A stretch of DNA of 64,000 nt from the NCBI GenBank assembly GCA_963932465.1, contig OZ010794.1, positions 444,665,502 to 444,729,501 on the forward strand, read 5' to 3'. The position numbers and the translations under genes were made by a program. Shown one piece after another: positions 45,493 through 57,189 of the stretch. How positions within the stretch are numbered: position 1 is the first letter of the stretch; every line of letters starts with the position of its first letter. The DNA is from Maratus speciosus (Eukaryota; Arthropoda; Arachnida; Araneae; Salticidae). The notes under the pieces were generated by a model. It did not search any database. It saw only the letters and a program-made list of their open reading frames with translations, and had not been told where the DNA came from.

Positions 45493-46735
45493 TATATATA
45501 TTGCAATATACTTCTAGAAGCTTCAGATATGTGAATCCAATGCTTAACTTGATGTATATTATCAGCTTGAACGTTTTTACTAATGTTTTTTATAGCCTGT
45601 ATGGGCAAATATTTATGAAAGGATTATAGAATAGTACAAAATATTTTTTTAATATAAACTTCCCGGTCACTCGTAAATTCAAACGTTAATTTGAGAGTGT
45701 TATTCCGAAATATTCACATGTAATAAAAAGCTCATGAAATATTTTTAAGTAAATATGGACTGATTGCTAGCACACATCATTTGAAATCAAATTTTTAAAA
45801 CTAACTCACTGTATTTGCTCTGTATGCGTTTTCATCAACACTGGTGAAGTCCATTTATTATTATTATGTTTATATTTTATTATAAATTTATTATTGTCTT
45901 TTTTATATTTTCAAATGTTTTTTTTTTTCGGAAAAAGTGAATATTCAGGTAAAATGAATTCAAAAATTTCATTGTTATTAAAAAGTCTTTTTTGTGTACA
46001 TATGTATTTTATCTTTGTTATTAACATCGGCGCATTTTAGCCCTCACATAAAATGGACATGCGTGAAGTTTTGATAAGTTACATTATATCTAATGCGTTA
46101 CAAATTCATAAAAAATCCTTTTTTTTATTGCATACATAAAAATATAGGCAATGTTTATGAGATTTTTATTTTCGTTTAAAGAATGTAAGATGTTTTTGAA
46201 TGGAATATATATTTTAAAGTTTTTAATTTGAGTGAATAATTTGTTTTAGTAATGTTTTTTTCGTACATAATTTAAGGAAAAATTATAAAATATAGTACAA
46301 ATTTCACTTTATTCTATAATCAAAATACATACAGCTCAAAATTTATTGATTTTTAACATTTCGCAGGTTTTAATAAATAAAACAATTTCTGAAGTCGCCT
46401 AAATAGGAAGACTTTCGATGCTTTAAAAAAACTATTTAAACATTCGGATAGGTGAAGGGAGATATATGAACCTATAAAAATTGCATGTGGATAGAAAAAT
46501 TCATATAGCAAAAGAGTGTTCTTAGTTACATGATTTATAGTATGTGTACTCATTGCATAATAGTGAGCTATGTTGCAAATTTTCAATCCGAAATTCGGAC
46601 AGAGATAATTTTAAAAGCAACTTTTTGGAATCTTTTATATAAAATGAATTGTAGCCAAGTGAAAAAAAAAGTTAGCATAATCGATTCGGCATGAAACATT
46701 CTAAAATCATTCTTTAACGCACAGTTTTTAACCCC
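45493..46735. other. No gene seen
   Basis: AT-rich, with no inverted repeat or credible frame. The 77-codon minus frame at 46353-46586 lacks any recognisable motif. Confidence 0.5.
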
Positions 46736-46739
46736 GTTT

Positions 46740-46850
46740 TCTTAATTACCTTTCTCATCAGATGCCGGGACCTCCACCTGCACAAAACTTACTTCACCTT
46801 TGACGGATGCTAAAGTGAAGTGGTGTTGATTAATGCATACCTGAAAAGAG
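46740..46850. repeat. Short repeat shared with the SINE-like insertion at 12091-12490
   Basis: CTCATCAGATGCCGGGACCT followed by CCACCTGCACAAAAC resembles the 12310-12350 sequence. Boundaries are unclear. Confidence 0.4.
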
Positions 46851-46924
46851 TGAAAATTATCAAATTGCAGGAAAGAGGAAAATTTTTTCTAAATTCAGGT
46901 ACGTTTTCTTAAAAAGAGCTTTGA

Positions 46925-47500
46925 AACTTATATGTTGGAAACTTATATGACTAACTTTTTCACTGATAAACTGTTTCAAAATAACTGTTCAAAATACAGA
47001 TTGCCCCAAAAAGCACTGTGGGAATTTAGATAATCCATGTGCTAGTAAAAGAAGTGCAAGAGGCTGTTGATATTGTGGCCACGAAAATCTTCTTCGGGTG
47101 TCAAAATGATCTTTGCGCCAGGATTTCCGCAAAATTTGTCTGCCCCTGTAAGCGACATCATTCGTTTAGCAATGTGTATGAGCGTTCCCCTTTTACAAAA
47201 GAAAAATTTTTACTTGGCGATTTCGATCGTTTTTTTCTCGCTAAATAAAGCTTTTTGTCTCTATTTGGCGCAATGGCGATCAACAGCGAAAACTTTAAGT
47301 AGGCATTATATGTTTTATAAAATCTAGCATTAAATTTCTGCTTTCACATTAAATAATTAATGAGTTGGTAACTTATATGACCAGCTTTTTCCCTGATAAA
47401 ACATTGACATACTGTCCTAAGTTCAAAATGTCCCAAAAAAGCACTAGCGAGTGGAAACATGGATTATCCATACGCGTATGAGAGAAGCGCAAGAGACTTT
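46925..47500. repeat. Diverged direct duplication about 430 bp apart
   Basis: AACTTATATGACTAACTTTT (about 46939) and AACTTATATGACCAGCTTTT (about 47369) start two units. Both continue with CCCAAAAA(A)GCACT and GTGCAAGAG or GCGCAAGAG. The two overlapping frames at 47039-47327 show no domain. Confidence 0.6.
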
Positions 47501-47989
47501 TGAAAACAACCAGGTGCAGCAATGGAATCTGTTGTGTTAATAGCTAAATCGGTGTAAGGAATTGAGACCAGATTAATGTCTCGAAACAATAATGTGGCTT
47601 TTGTGTTTCAGATGACTTTACGGAGCACAATACCGCACCGCTCAAAATCCTCCAAGCTCCGCATATGTGCTTTAAAATAAGGAGGCTGTTTGTTTATATA
47701 TTTTTACTCAAAGAAATACTGTCAAAATAAACAAAAACAAATAGATACTCGTTTAGTGGTAAAAACTCTGATTTCGTCGTGAGAGGTACAGAAATGTAAG
47801 ATTAATACTCTTTCCCACATTCGGTGAAGCAAAAAATTGTGGGGAAACCTTACGGACAAGTCAGACTTCCGTCCACGTGGTACTTCCTGAAATAGAAGCT
47901 TCACCCGTTTGCCCTATGCCTTATGGACCTCTCTTCCGTTTTTCTATAGGCCAGGGAGCGTTTGTAACAACAACAACATCAATAAATCT
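47501..47989. other. No gene seen
   Basis: Less AT-rich than its surroundings but without a recognisable frame. Confidence 0.4.
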
Positions 47990-49944
47990 GATTTCGTTTT
48001 ATAAACTCGTCTTAGGGAAAAATTCTTAAAAAATACCTTTTGGTCTTACGAAGTGAAAATACCCCTCCCCCTCTCTAAAGGTGTTGTGACACATTTTGAG
48101 CATGATGTTAACATGATCATGGAAGAAGAAAAAATCCTGGCAATTCTATTCAGATAATAAATTTCTAGGGACAGAAAACAAGCTTTAAGGCTGTTCTCAA
48201 ATCCAAAAGAACAACTTTAGGACATAAGTTTTAATTTACTTTTGTTCTGAAAGGCATGAAACTAGCAGGTGTTGTCGTTCAGAAACTATATAATCAAACT
48301 GTTTTTTTTTTCGTTTTATTTGCAAACGCGATTGATTGTTCTGAAAATAGTGTCAAAGTGGACGTTTTGAACCGGACTTCCTAAAGGACTTGCGAAAGAG
48401 GAATAACCACTCAAGCAGGGGTGAAAAAAGTCATTGTCACGTGATCAAAATCGCTTATAACTCAATAGGTAATTTATTTATGAAAAAATGGAAAAAAACA
48501 GTTCGATTCCAAATCACTACCACACTCAGGCCTTTCAGTTTTATATCTTTCTGTTAAAAAATGAATTTGTAAATGTGACAAAACGTTTTGCACTTGTTGA
48601 GCAGAGCATTTGAGAACAGATTTAATGCAGCTAAAGCTACAAATGATATGAAACACCAATAATATAAATAGTCCAGGCAATAGAGACCGTATAGGGGCTC
48701 TACCTAGCAAAATTCATAATAGTTCTGGAAAAAGGCTTACTATATGTTTTTTGGGTCGCTGAATCCGAATTTTTAACTTCCCACCAAAATATCCCCCGGC
48801 AAGTCCCCCAAATTTTGGTAAAATGCCCCCCAAAAATAGTTTTCATTAAAAAAATCAATTTTTTTTATTGTTTTAGGGAAAAGGTATCTCGAAATTCAAA
48901 AAGTAGACAAAATTTTCAACAAATTAGATATATGACACTATGACTTAGGATGAATGGGGATCTGCCTCGGAACATGCGCGCGGTGCTGCGGGGTGGGGGG
49001 GGGATTTTGGGGGTAAGTTAAAAATTCGGATTCAGCTACCTAAAAAACTTAAAGCTAACCTTATAAGGAAAGTTCGGAGGGGAGATGGGAGGACGAATGT
49101 AAACGTGTGAGTGGTTAAGTGGAATTGCGCAACTTAGTCTACGCAGCACCGCGCGCATGTTCCGAGGCAGATCCCCCTTCATCCTAAGTCATAGTGTCAT
49201 ATATCTAATTTGTTGCAAATTTTGTCTACTTTCTGAATTTTTAGATATTTTTCCCCTAAAACAATAAAAAATTGATTTTTGTAATAAAAACCTTTTTGGG
49301 GGGCTTTTAACCAAACTTTGGGGGGGGGGGGGTTGCCGGGGGAAATTTTGGTGGGAAGTTACAAATTCGGATTCTGCGACCCAAAAAACATAAAGTAGGT
49401 CGATTTCCAGAACTACCATTAATTTTGCTAGGTAAAATTCGCTATTGCCTGGACTAAAAGTGAAATTGTATATCACCGTATACATTGAATCCACAAACAG
49501 TCCATATTTTCAGAAATTCAAAACTAAGTTAGTACCTAATGCATTAGTAATTAAGCTAGTTACTTAAGTAATTTTCAAAATTGCGCCGTTAGATTATAAT
49601 AATGCATAACAATTTAAATGAAGCGTTTATTATTCTAATAATCAAGACCGTATGTAATCAGCATTTTCGAAGGAAATAATCATTGCGGTTTCATTAAGAC
49701 ATCATTTTACACCTCAGGCCAAAACCATTTGAAAAGTAAGCTATAGGTAAGGGTAAATTTAAATGAGAAAAGAAAGATTGGTTTTAGCTGTTGATGCAAC
49801 AGATATTTTATGTTAGACTGAAAATAAATATGCTGTTATGAGTCTGTCTATGTGTGCGTCTATCTGACTCGTTCTAATTACAGTGGCTCCCGAAATTTAG
49901 TATATACCACCCACACTCGTTTCAAATAGAATAAAAGAATAATG
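47990..49944. repeat. Q-type block, copy 1 (holds a foldback element)
   Basis: Sequence 47990-48180, 48610-48668 and 49456-49944 matches 60980-61735 (shared: AACTAAGTTAGTACCTAATG, TTAGTAATTAAG, GGGAAAAATTCTT). The stretch 48190-48610 has no clear counterpart. Confidence 0.75.
48671..49454. mobile_element. Foldback element, 784 bp, TA-bordered
   Basis: It starts GTCCAGGCAATAG and ends CTATTGCCTGGAC. Arms of about 300 bp (48695-48990 and 49140-49445) share GCGCGCGGTGCTGCG-type, GATCTGCCTCGGAACATGCG and TATGACACTATGACTTAGGA sequence in reverse. The roughly 150-bp middle contains another partial copy of the arm. The Q-block copy near 61255 has one TA and no element. No coding. Confidence 0.88.
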
Positions 49945-49948
49945 TTAA

Positions 49949-50348
49949 GAGCCTCCTACACTAGTCCCACAAAAAAACTCGATCGCTAATGTTAATCCTA
50001 TGAGACAAACGTTTACAGATTTCTCGTTTGCATTTTAATATTTTTACATATGATACCTGATACCAATATCTAAAGTTTTGCGTCTGTACTTTTCCTATTT
50101 TAGTAATAGTTTTTAAATGTGTGAGCACTTTCCCTTTTGGAACCGGTTCCTAAAGTGAAACTATCTTGATATTAAAAAAAAACTGTAACCAAAATCGAAA
50201 AGGTTCATTCGCACAACACTAGATATCGACATCAGATATCCCACGCAAAAAATAAAAAATGTCAAAATACAAGCGAGAAATCTGAAAAGATTTTTCCCCT
50301 ACGTTTAATATTAGTGTTATCGTCTCTTCGCGTGACTAGTGGAGGCTC
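49949..50348. mobile_element. TTAA-flanked palindrome, copy 3 (400 bp)
   Basis: TTAA at 49945-49948 and 50349-50352. It starts GAGCCTCCTACACTAGTC and ends GACTAGTGGAGGCTC. The centre is GGAACCGGTTCC. It is diverged from copies 1 and 2 in the arms (no shared open frame) but keeps the centre and the layout. Confidence 0.88.
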
Positions 50349-50352
50349 TTAA

Positions 50353-50782
50353 GAGACTACCCTAGTCACGGAAAGAAGCGCTCAAGCTAATGTCAATCCT
50401 AGCGCAATGTTCTTTCAAATCTTCTGCTCACATTTTAATACTTTTAAATGATTGTTTTTGCATAGGATGCCTGAGATCGATATCTAACGTTGTGCATTTG
50501 CACGTTTTAAATTTCGGTTCGTTTTCTTATATGCAGATACTTTCTTTTTTGGAACCGGTTGGAACTAGCTCAGAAAGTGAAACAATCCTCATATAAAAAA
50601 AAACTGTGACGGAAATCGAAAAATCACAAGCACACAACACTAGATATCGACCTCATGTATCCTATCAGAAAAAAAAAAAATGGAAAATGAAAATATTAAA
50701 ATGCAAGCGAGAAATATGTAAAGATTTATCTCACAAGTTTAACATTAGCGTTTTCGTTTCTCCGCGTTGCTAGTGTATGCTC
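50353..50782. mobile_element. TTAA-flanked palindrome, copy 4 (430 bp), abutting copy 3
   Basis: It shares the TTAA at 50349-50352 with copy 3 and ends at TTAA 50783-50786. It starts GAGACTACCCTAGTCACGG and has GGAACCGGTT near the centre. The Q-block paralogue has a single TTAA at 61733-61736, with matching sequence on both sides (AATGTTAA, then TCACCTTTTCTTC). Confidence 0.87.
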
Positions 50783-50889
50783 TTAAATTCTCATCTTTTC
50801 TTCCTACTTGCAGGAACGATCTTACGCACATTAAGAAATATATCAGGCTAAAAAACAAGAACAAGGAAAGTTCAATATTTTGTATTAGC

Positions 50890-51765
50890 GAGGCTATTAC
50901 GATTAAAATTATTATTACCATTACCATTAACATAATTAACACCATTACCTTTAAATTTACCAAGAAGATTTTTTTTCTTGTACATTGCGTTACGAACGAA
51001 TATAAAATAGCTGCCCGTAATCAAGAGGTTAATGTGTGAAAAATATTAAGATATTTATGTAATTAATAATTAAAAAATACTTTCTTGTTCTTTCAAAATT
51101 TATGATATAAACAACAACCAACGTATGTAAATTTTAAAAAAAACGTATTTTTGAAAATAGAAAATCGCGAGACCATTACAATTAAAATTATTATTACCAT
51201 TACTATTGACATAATTATCACCATTACCTTTAAATTTACCAAAAAGATTTTTTTTTTTTTTTTTTTTGTAAATTGCGGTACGAATGAATATAAAATAGTT
51301 GCCCGTAATCAAGAGGTTAATGTGTGAAAAATATTAAGATATTTATGTAATTAATAATTACAAAATGCTTTCATGTTCTTTCAAAATATATGATATAAAC
51401 AGCAACCAACGTATGTAAATTAAAAAAAAAAAAAAAACGTATTTTTGAAAATAGAAAATCGCGAGACCATTACGATTAAAATTATTATTACCATTACCAT
51501 TACCATTAACATATTTAACACCATTGCCTTTAAATTTACCAAGAAGATTTTTTTTTTTTTTTTTTTTTTCTAAATTGCGGTACGAATGAATATAAAATAG
51601 TTGCCCGTAATCAAGAGGTTAATGTGTGAAAAATATTAAGATGTTTATGTAATTAATAATTGCAAAATACTTTCATATTCTCTGACAATTTATGACATAA
51701 ACAACAACCAACACGTGTAAATTAAAAAAAAAAAAAAAACATATTTTTGAAAATAGAAAATCGCG
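50890..51765. repeat. Three tandem units of about 280-300 bp
   Basis: ATTAAAATTATTATTACCAT heads units at about 50902, 51180 and 51476. Each goes on through CCTTTAAATTTACCAA, a T run, AAATAGTTGCCCGTAATCAA and GAAAATAGAAAATCGCGAGA. Open frames here come from the ATT/ACC microsatellite. Confidence 0.85.
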
Positions 51766-52400
51766 AGAAATATTAGATTTGATATCAAAATGTTTTATCA
51801 TCAATTTCTTTAGCCAAACATATCTATCAGATTGAAACTGTGCAAAAACCTTTTAGAATTTCAATTTTGTATCTAAAGAAATTTAAACTGGGAAAACTTT
51901 TCAATCTGTAAGAGTCACTGTATGTTTGAAAAATATGTCTTTTCCTATAACTTTAACCAACTTTTATTCAAAAGCTCTATACTTAGAAGGAAGAGTTCTT
52001 AGAAAAACGTTTATGTAAAAATAAAACTAACATAAAGATAAATTTTATTTAAAAAGGAATTTTCCTTGCTTTATTTTTAGATTTTAAAATATTTTAAAAT
52101 TCCTTAGAAAACGCGCAAAAAACAATTTAGTGAATATTTCAGATTATGGTTTTTTTCTATTGTAAAATGAAGAAACATTTAAGTGACTTTTCAAAGATAC
52201 TTTTTTATATAAATACTCGTATTGAATCATTCAAGAAGAACTGATTACATAAAATAAGCTTATAAGTATTTAAAAATGCTATTCGATTTAATCGGAAAAT
52301 AATTTTATTGGAAATAAAATAATTATCGAAAAGATATTATGAAATGTTTTATTTTGAAATTTTTAATTGCAGAATTTTTATTCAACTTGGCTTGTGATGT
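51766..52400. repeat. X-type block, copy 2
   Basis: It matches 29750-30070, 33994-34290 and 58170-58790 (shared: AACATATCTATCAGATTGAA, GTATTTAAAAATGCTATTCG). No coding. Confidence 0.72.
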
Positions 52401-53012
52401 CAATCACATGTGATTGTCCTAAATTCCATAGGAAATATTAATTATTAAACTACGTAACTATTTTATTTTAGACACTCATTTTCTTCTTTAAAAAAAAGAA
52501 TCCATTTTCTATCATTGAACATTCTTTCTTTTAGTATTTTCTTTTTAAATCTTAATAAAAGGCAGTGGAATACATTGTAAGTTATTTTGTTAATCGTTAC
52601 ATATTTTGTAAATAAATGCATTTGATTTCCTTGTGATATATTATTCTTTAGATTACTTTATGCGATTTAGTAGCTCATAAACAACGTATTTCACGGATCC
52701 GTTAAGCAGTAATCATAGATAACTTGTAATTTCCTTTTATGAAAATCATTTCATAAATCAAAAAGAATTATTTAATTTGTCAGTTAATTACAGAATCGTT
52801 TTTCATACTGTCAATCTAAATGATTTAATGAAATTGTTATGTTGTTTGATGAAATAATAATAAATATGTCATCAGATTTATTTCACTGGGGTTTCATTTT
52901 TCGCCAAATTGTGTCTTATTTATATATTTTTGGTGAAATATTGGCCATTTGTATCTTATGTATGCCAATTCAACAAAACTCGAATACACGTAGGCGTAAA
53001 ACCAATATATTC
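52401..53012. other. No gene seen
   Basis: AT-rich unique spacer. The frame 52839-53051 lacks motifs. Confidence 0.45.
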
Positions 53013-53215
53013 AAAAAGTGTCTAAGCCAAGTTTCGAATCAATGTCATTGACATTCCGCGCAATGCTCTACCATGAGCTACCTGGACGATCCAGCTTAGC
53101 ACTTCTCACTCTTATCTGTTGGAAAGGTTGTAACCGCAGCATGTGGTTCAATATTTTTTATGAGCCACCAACTCTGTGGCAAACACGAAACGAAAGAGAA
53201 TGCAGCCTCACTCCG
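53013..53215 (-). mobile_element. tRNA-derived SINE
   Basis: On the minus strand a leader (TTTCGTTTCGTGTTTGCC, CAACAGATAAGAGTGAG) precedes an A-box region GGTAGCTCATGGTAGAGC and a B-box-like GATTCGAAACTTGG. Its closest relative is 58818-59020. The 130-codon plus frame across this region is an artefact. Confidence 0.7.
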
Positions 53216-53328
53216 TTGATTTTACTCCTCTCATTCAAGTTGAATAAAAATTCAGCAATTAAAAATTTCGAATTTCTAAATTATAGGCGTGTAAAATTTT
53301 CAACAAAATTTTCTAAAATTATACATAT

Positions 53329-53812
53329 CAGGGCTGCCACTGGCGACTGTTTTTACATTCCACTAGCACCACTATTTGAAAATAATAAATTTTGGATATT
53401 AAAGACGTGAATTATCACTTTGCTAACTAAGCGTAAACCAACAGAGTGAAAAATGGCCAAGTCTGGAATCGAACCAGGGCCCCTGGAATAGTGCTACAGT
53501 GCTCTACCATTAAGCCACGAGGACGATGCCCAGCTTGGCATCGCTCACTCACACACTGGAGTGCTATTTCAGGGGTCCGGGTTCGATTCCAGGCTTGGTC
53601 ATTTTTCACTCTGTTGGTTTACGCTTAGTTAGCAAAGTTATAATTCACGTCTTTAATATTCAATAATTTCAAGTGTAATTTCACTAATTAAAATAATAAA
53701 TTTTGTAACATACTTATCATGCACATGTTGTCAAAGCATATATATAAAAAAAAGTTGTTATGAGAAAGTAGTGCGAGACAGAATTAAAGAATAGTCGCAT
53801 GTGGCAGCCCTG
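53329..53812. mobile_element. hAT-type MITE carrying a palindromic SINE pair
   Basis: It starts CAGGGCTGCCACTGGCGACT and ends AGTCGCATGTGGCAGCCCTG. CAGGG ends are typical of hAT. The flanks (ATACATAT and ATATATGT) could be a decayed 8-bp duplication. The relative at 59126-59294 is only 169 bp and lacks the inner insertion at about 53395-53690. Confidence 0.78.
53395..53662. repeat. Inverted pair of tRNA-like SINE segments
   Basis: Two arms of about 115 bp, near-identical in reverse, share AATATTAAAGACGTGAATTA (one base changed on the left), AACTAAGCGTAAACCAACAG and a B-box word GGTTCGATTCCAG. On the left arm the tRNA-like sequence reads on the minus strand (A-box region TGGCTTAATGGTAGAGC). 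The right arm has the B-box part on the plus strand. The two 60-codon frames are repeat artefacts. Confidence 0.8.
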
Positions 53813-53819
53813 ATATATG

Positions 53820-55649
53820 TATGTTTATTTTGTTTTCAGAATATTTATTCTTACAGAAATAATAATACGCTACTGTATTCATTTACGAATTATTTGAGAA
53901 AAGAAATAGTGTATTTTCAATTTTAATGATCTCATTAGTCTGAAGAACCCATGTGTGCAATTTTGTTATTTTCCTTATAAAAACAAAACTGTTTGTTTCC
54001 AAATATCGTATTTGACAACAAACCTTTTGTCTTTCTTTTTCTGAGTCCAGCATATTTTTCAGAGATAGAAAGTTTGTGTAGTATCGTTTTAGAACTTCAA
54101 CGTTCAACCAGAGGAAAAAGTATTCAAATTGGTACGATTTCCATGAATATGAATCATTACATTTTTGGAAAACATTGTCTTTTCAGAATTTCAGCTGTTA
54201 TTCTCAGCTTAAGTCTCTAGAAAATGCGGTTCGAAGAAAAGCGTTTAAACAAAACCAACATATCTTTTTATAATACAATATTACTTTCGTAGAATTTTAC
54301 ATAGATTAAAGATATTGTAGAAAATATACAAAAATATGCAAAGGGATTTTTTTTCAATTAATTGTAATTTTCTATCGTAAAATGCAGATCTATTTAAATA
54401 AAATTTTAAAGATAAAATTTATTATTATGAAAATATTGAAAAAGATCTATAAATGAAAAAGCCAAAACCTGTTCGTATGATAAAGCAGATAGTATTTTTG
54501 ATGTGTGAGAAATATTATTATAATTTTCAAATATAAAGATAAATCTAAAAAATACTAATTGTTCTAAAAGTACATCTATGTTTATCAAAAACCTGCGAGA
54601 TTAATAACAGCCAATACATGTAAATAGAGATTAAAAAAAAAAAAACAAAAAAAAAAACGGATAATATCAGACTTGACATCAAATCGCTTGTCCTTTTATT
54701 TAGCCTAACCTAATTTTTAAAGATAGGAACACTGTACAAAAACTTTTAAGAATTTCAATTTTCTATCTCCGTAAAATATTTAAAAATAACAAAAGACTTT
54801 TACCAACATAAATCACCAGATTTTTGAAAAAGATTTCCGTCTCAGAATTTTAACTGAGAAAGAATTTCTCAGAACTTTTACTCAAAATGTCTAGAGGTAA
54901 GGTTTTCTACTAAAACGCTTATACAAAGATAAAATATCTTTTTGTAAGAATATTTTATCTTATGATAATTAGAAATACTTGACAATGGTTTACAAAGTAA
55001 ACAAAACAATATATGAAGTGAATAATTCAGGTTATTGAATTTTATATCGTTAAAGGCAGACATTTAAATAAATCTTTTAAAGACAAATGTTCATTACGTA
55101 GGCTTCTCTTTGTAAGAATAATCTGTAACTAAAAGAGCTAAAACGTATTGTACGTTTGAGAAGCTAGATCGTATTTTTATGTGTGTGATATATCCTTAGA
55201 ATTATCAAATATAAAATATTTAAAATATAATATTTATAAAATACTCTTTAGTACCTCAACAAATTGTGAGTTAAACAACAGCTGGCACATAGAAATCATG
55301 GAATTACCATTATTAAAAGATAAAATCACGGCTAATATTAGATTCAACATGGAATTTTTTATTATCTATTTATTTAACTGAACGTATTTTTCACAGACAA
55401 AAATGCAGTGCATTTTTATTTTTTTTTTTTTTATTATTTTTTTTTTTTAGAATTTCACCGTTTGTCTGCGGTAAAATATTTGATAAATGGAAAAATCTTT
55501 TTATCTTTAAATCACCAGATTAAAAAAAAATAACTAACATTTATCATAAAACTCTCTAGGAGAGAATTTTCATAAAAACGTTTTAAACAAGCTTAAATTA
55601 TTTTTCTTAATAAAATTTTGTTTTCGTAGAATTTTATATAATTTAAGCT

Positions 55650-55686
<37 letters not shown>

Positions 55687-56260
55687 CCATTTAAAATAAA
55701 ATATAAAATTAATAGTTCCGATGATTCCATTTTTTTTTTTAAAATAGTTATTGTAAATTTCTAAAATACTGTTTTTTTTTTTTTTTTTTTTTTAGAACTT
55801 TTCAAGAAAATATTATATATAAATGTTGTATCTATCATAAAATATTTTAAATAAAATATATAAGGATAACATAATATTTTACATCAAATCTGCTTTAATC
55901 CTTGCCTATAGCCGAGCGTGTTTTACAGAGTTAGGAATTGTGTAGAGAAACTTTTTCAAAGTTTTTATAATATATCTGCGGTAAATATTTAAAATGGGAA
56001 ACGATTACTATCAATGTGAACAACCAGATCTTTCAAAAGATTTTATTTTCAAAATGAGGAAATGGTTCCCAGAAAACGTTTATTTAAATATAAAATACCT
56101 TTTCATAGGAAAACTTTAACTTTGTAAAGTTTTACATACTTCGAAGTGCTTTTCAAAAAGTATACAAAATATAATATGACAATAATAACTCCGATTATTG
56201 TTATTTTCTATCGTATAATGCAAATTGTTTTAATTAATTTTTTAAAGACAATTTAAATGA
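53820..56260. repeat. X-end and Y-type block, copy 2
   Basis: 53840-53945 matches 34260-34370 and 59320-59440. 54000-56200 matches 40520-42665 module by module, without the MITE at 42674. Long A/T runs lie at 55420-55450, 55655-55685 and 55772-55792. No coding. Confidence 0.75.
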
Positions 56261-57010
56261 TAGAAGATTTCTGTTAATATGAATCACAGGCTTTTTGAAA
56301 AATATCTCCTTTTCATAACTGTAAATAAATTTTATTCTAAAGCTCTACACTGTAAAAAAGACAGATGTTTCATAAAGTACAAAACATAATTCAGGGTGAT
56401 GCAAAATGAGTGGGATTGTTAAAGTATTTTGTCTCACTCATTTTGCATCACTCTGTATAACCAGGGACGAAAATATAGAATAACCTCTCTGTGTTACCCA
56501 CGAATACGAAAAGTGTTCGTTATCTTTGTAAACTTCAGAATTCAATAAACTTTTGAGATTTAAAGAAGAAGAATTTATAAAATGAAATTACATTACCGAA
56601 ACTGATCTTTATAAGGGTTACAAGTAGTTTTTAGGGTTTCGTTCATCTGACGAAAGCCTATGCGTCTCATTCCTCTGCCTGTCACATATCTGTTAAATGA
56701 TATATTATGATTGGTTAAACAATACAGGGTTCGTACGGGTGCTTGATTTCATGACCAAGAAATTCTTCGGTACCAGTATTTTCTTAGTGAAAATCTCTCC
56801 TGAAATAAGGTGAAATTTCGTCCGTTTAAACTAGATTTATTTTTCGATAAAAAAAATTCTGATATTGGGCTTTGAAAATAACGGTACCCGTACGAACCCT
56901 GGCAATAGTAAAGGAATTTTATTATAATTTTAGAAACGTTGTGAAATTGGATTGTTTGGGGATATAGCAGAATGAAAAGGGAAATAAAGTTGTTCTATGC
57001 TTAACTATAC
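56261..57010. repeat. P-type block, copy 2 (empty sites for several insertions)
   Basis: It matches 21470-21545, 24493-24734, 26338-26400 and 27350-27440 in order. It is uninterrupted at the points where 21546-24492 and 24737-26337 are inserted in the other copy. It holds its own MITE at 56725-56901. Confidence 0.78.
56725..56901. mobile_element. hAT-like MITE, 177 bp
   Basis: It starts CAGGGTTCGTACGGGTGC and ends GGTACCCGTACGAACCCTG. The flanks share CAATA only. The ends are of hAT type. Confidence 0.8.
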
Positions 57011-57189
57011 AGGTGGTTTCTAAGCAACTCATCAGGATTGGTTAACAGCCTACTGATGACATTAATATTTTCTGATTAGATACGTTTCTTTAAATAGTAT
57101 ATATATATATATTCTTTAGCATTAAGCTAATTTTCTCTTCCCAAAAGATTAAAGAAATATATATAAATAAATATGTGCATGTAAGTAAA

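Noticed and set aside
50745..51312. Hydrophobic frames rich in Ile, Thr and Val
   Set aside because: They translate the ATT/ACC microsatellite of the tandem units.
53013..53610. Possible tRNA genes at several A-box and B-box words
   Set aside because: Cloverleaf stems do not close, copies are diverged and share long leaders; they are SINEs.
57035..57075. CTGATGA word at 57052 as a third hammerhead
   Set aside because: No stem II or GAAA in the right place follows on either strand.
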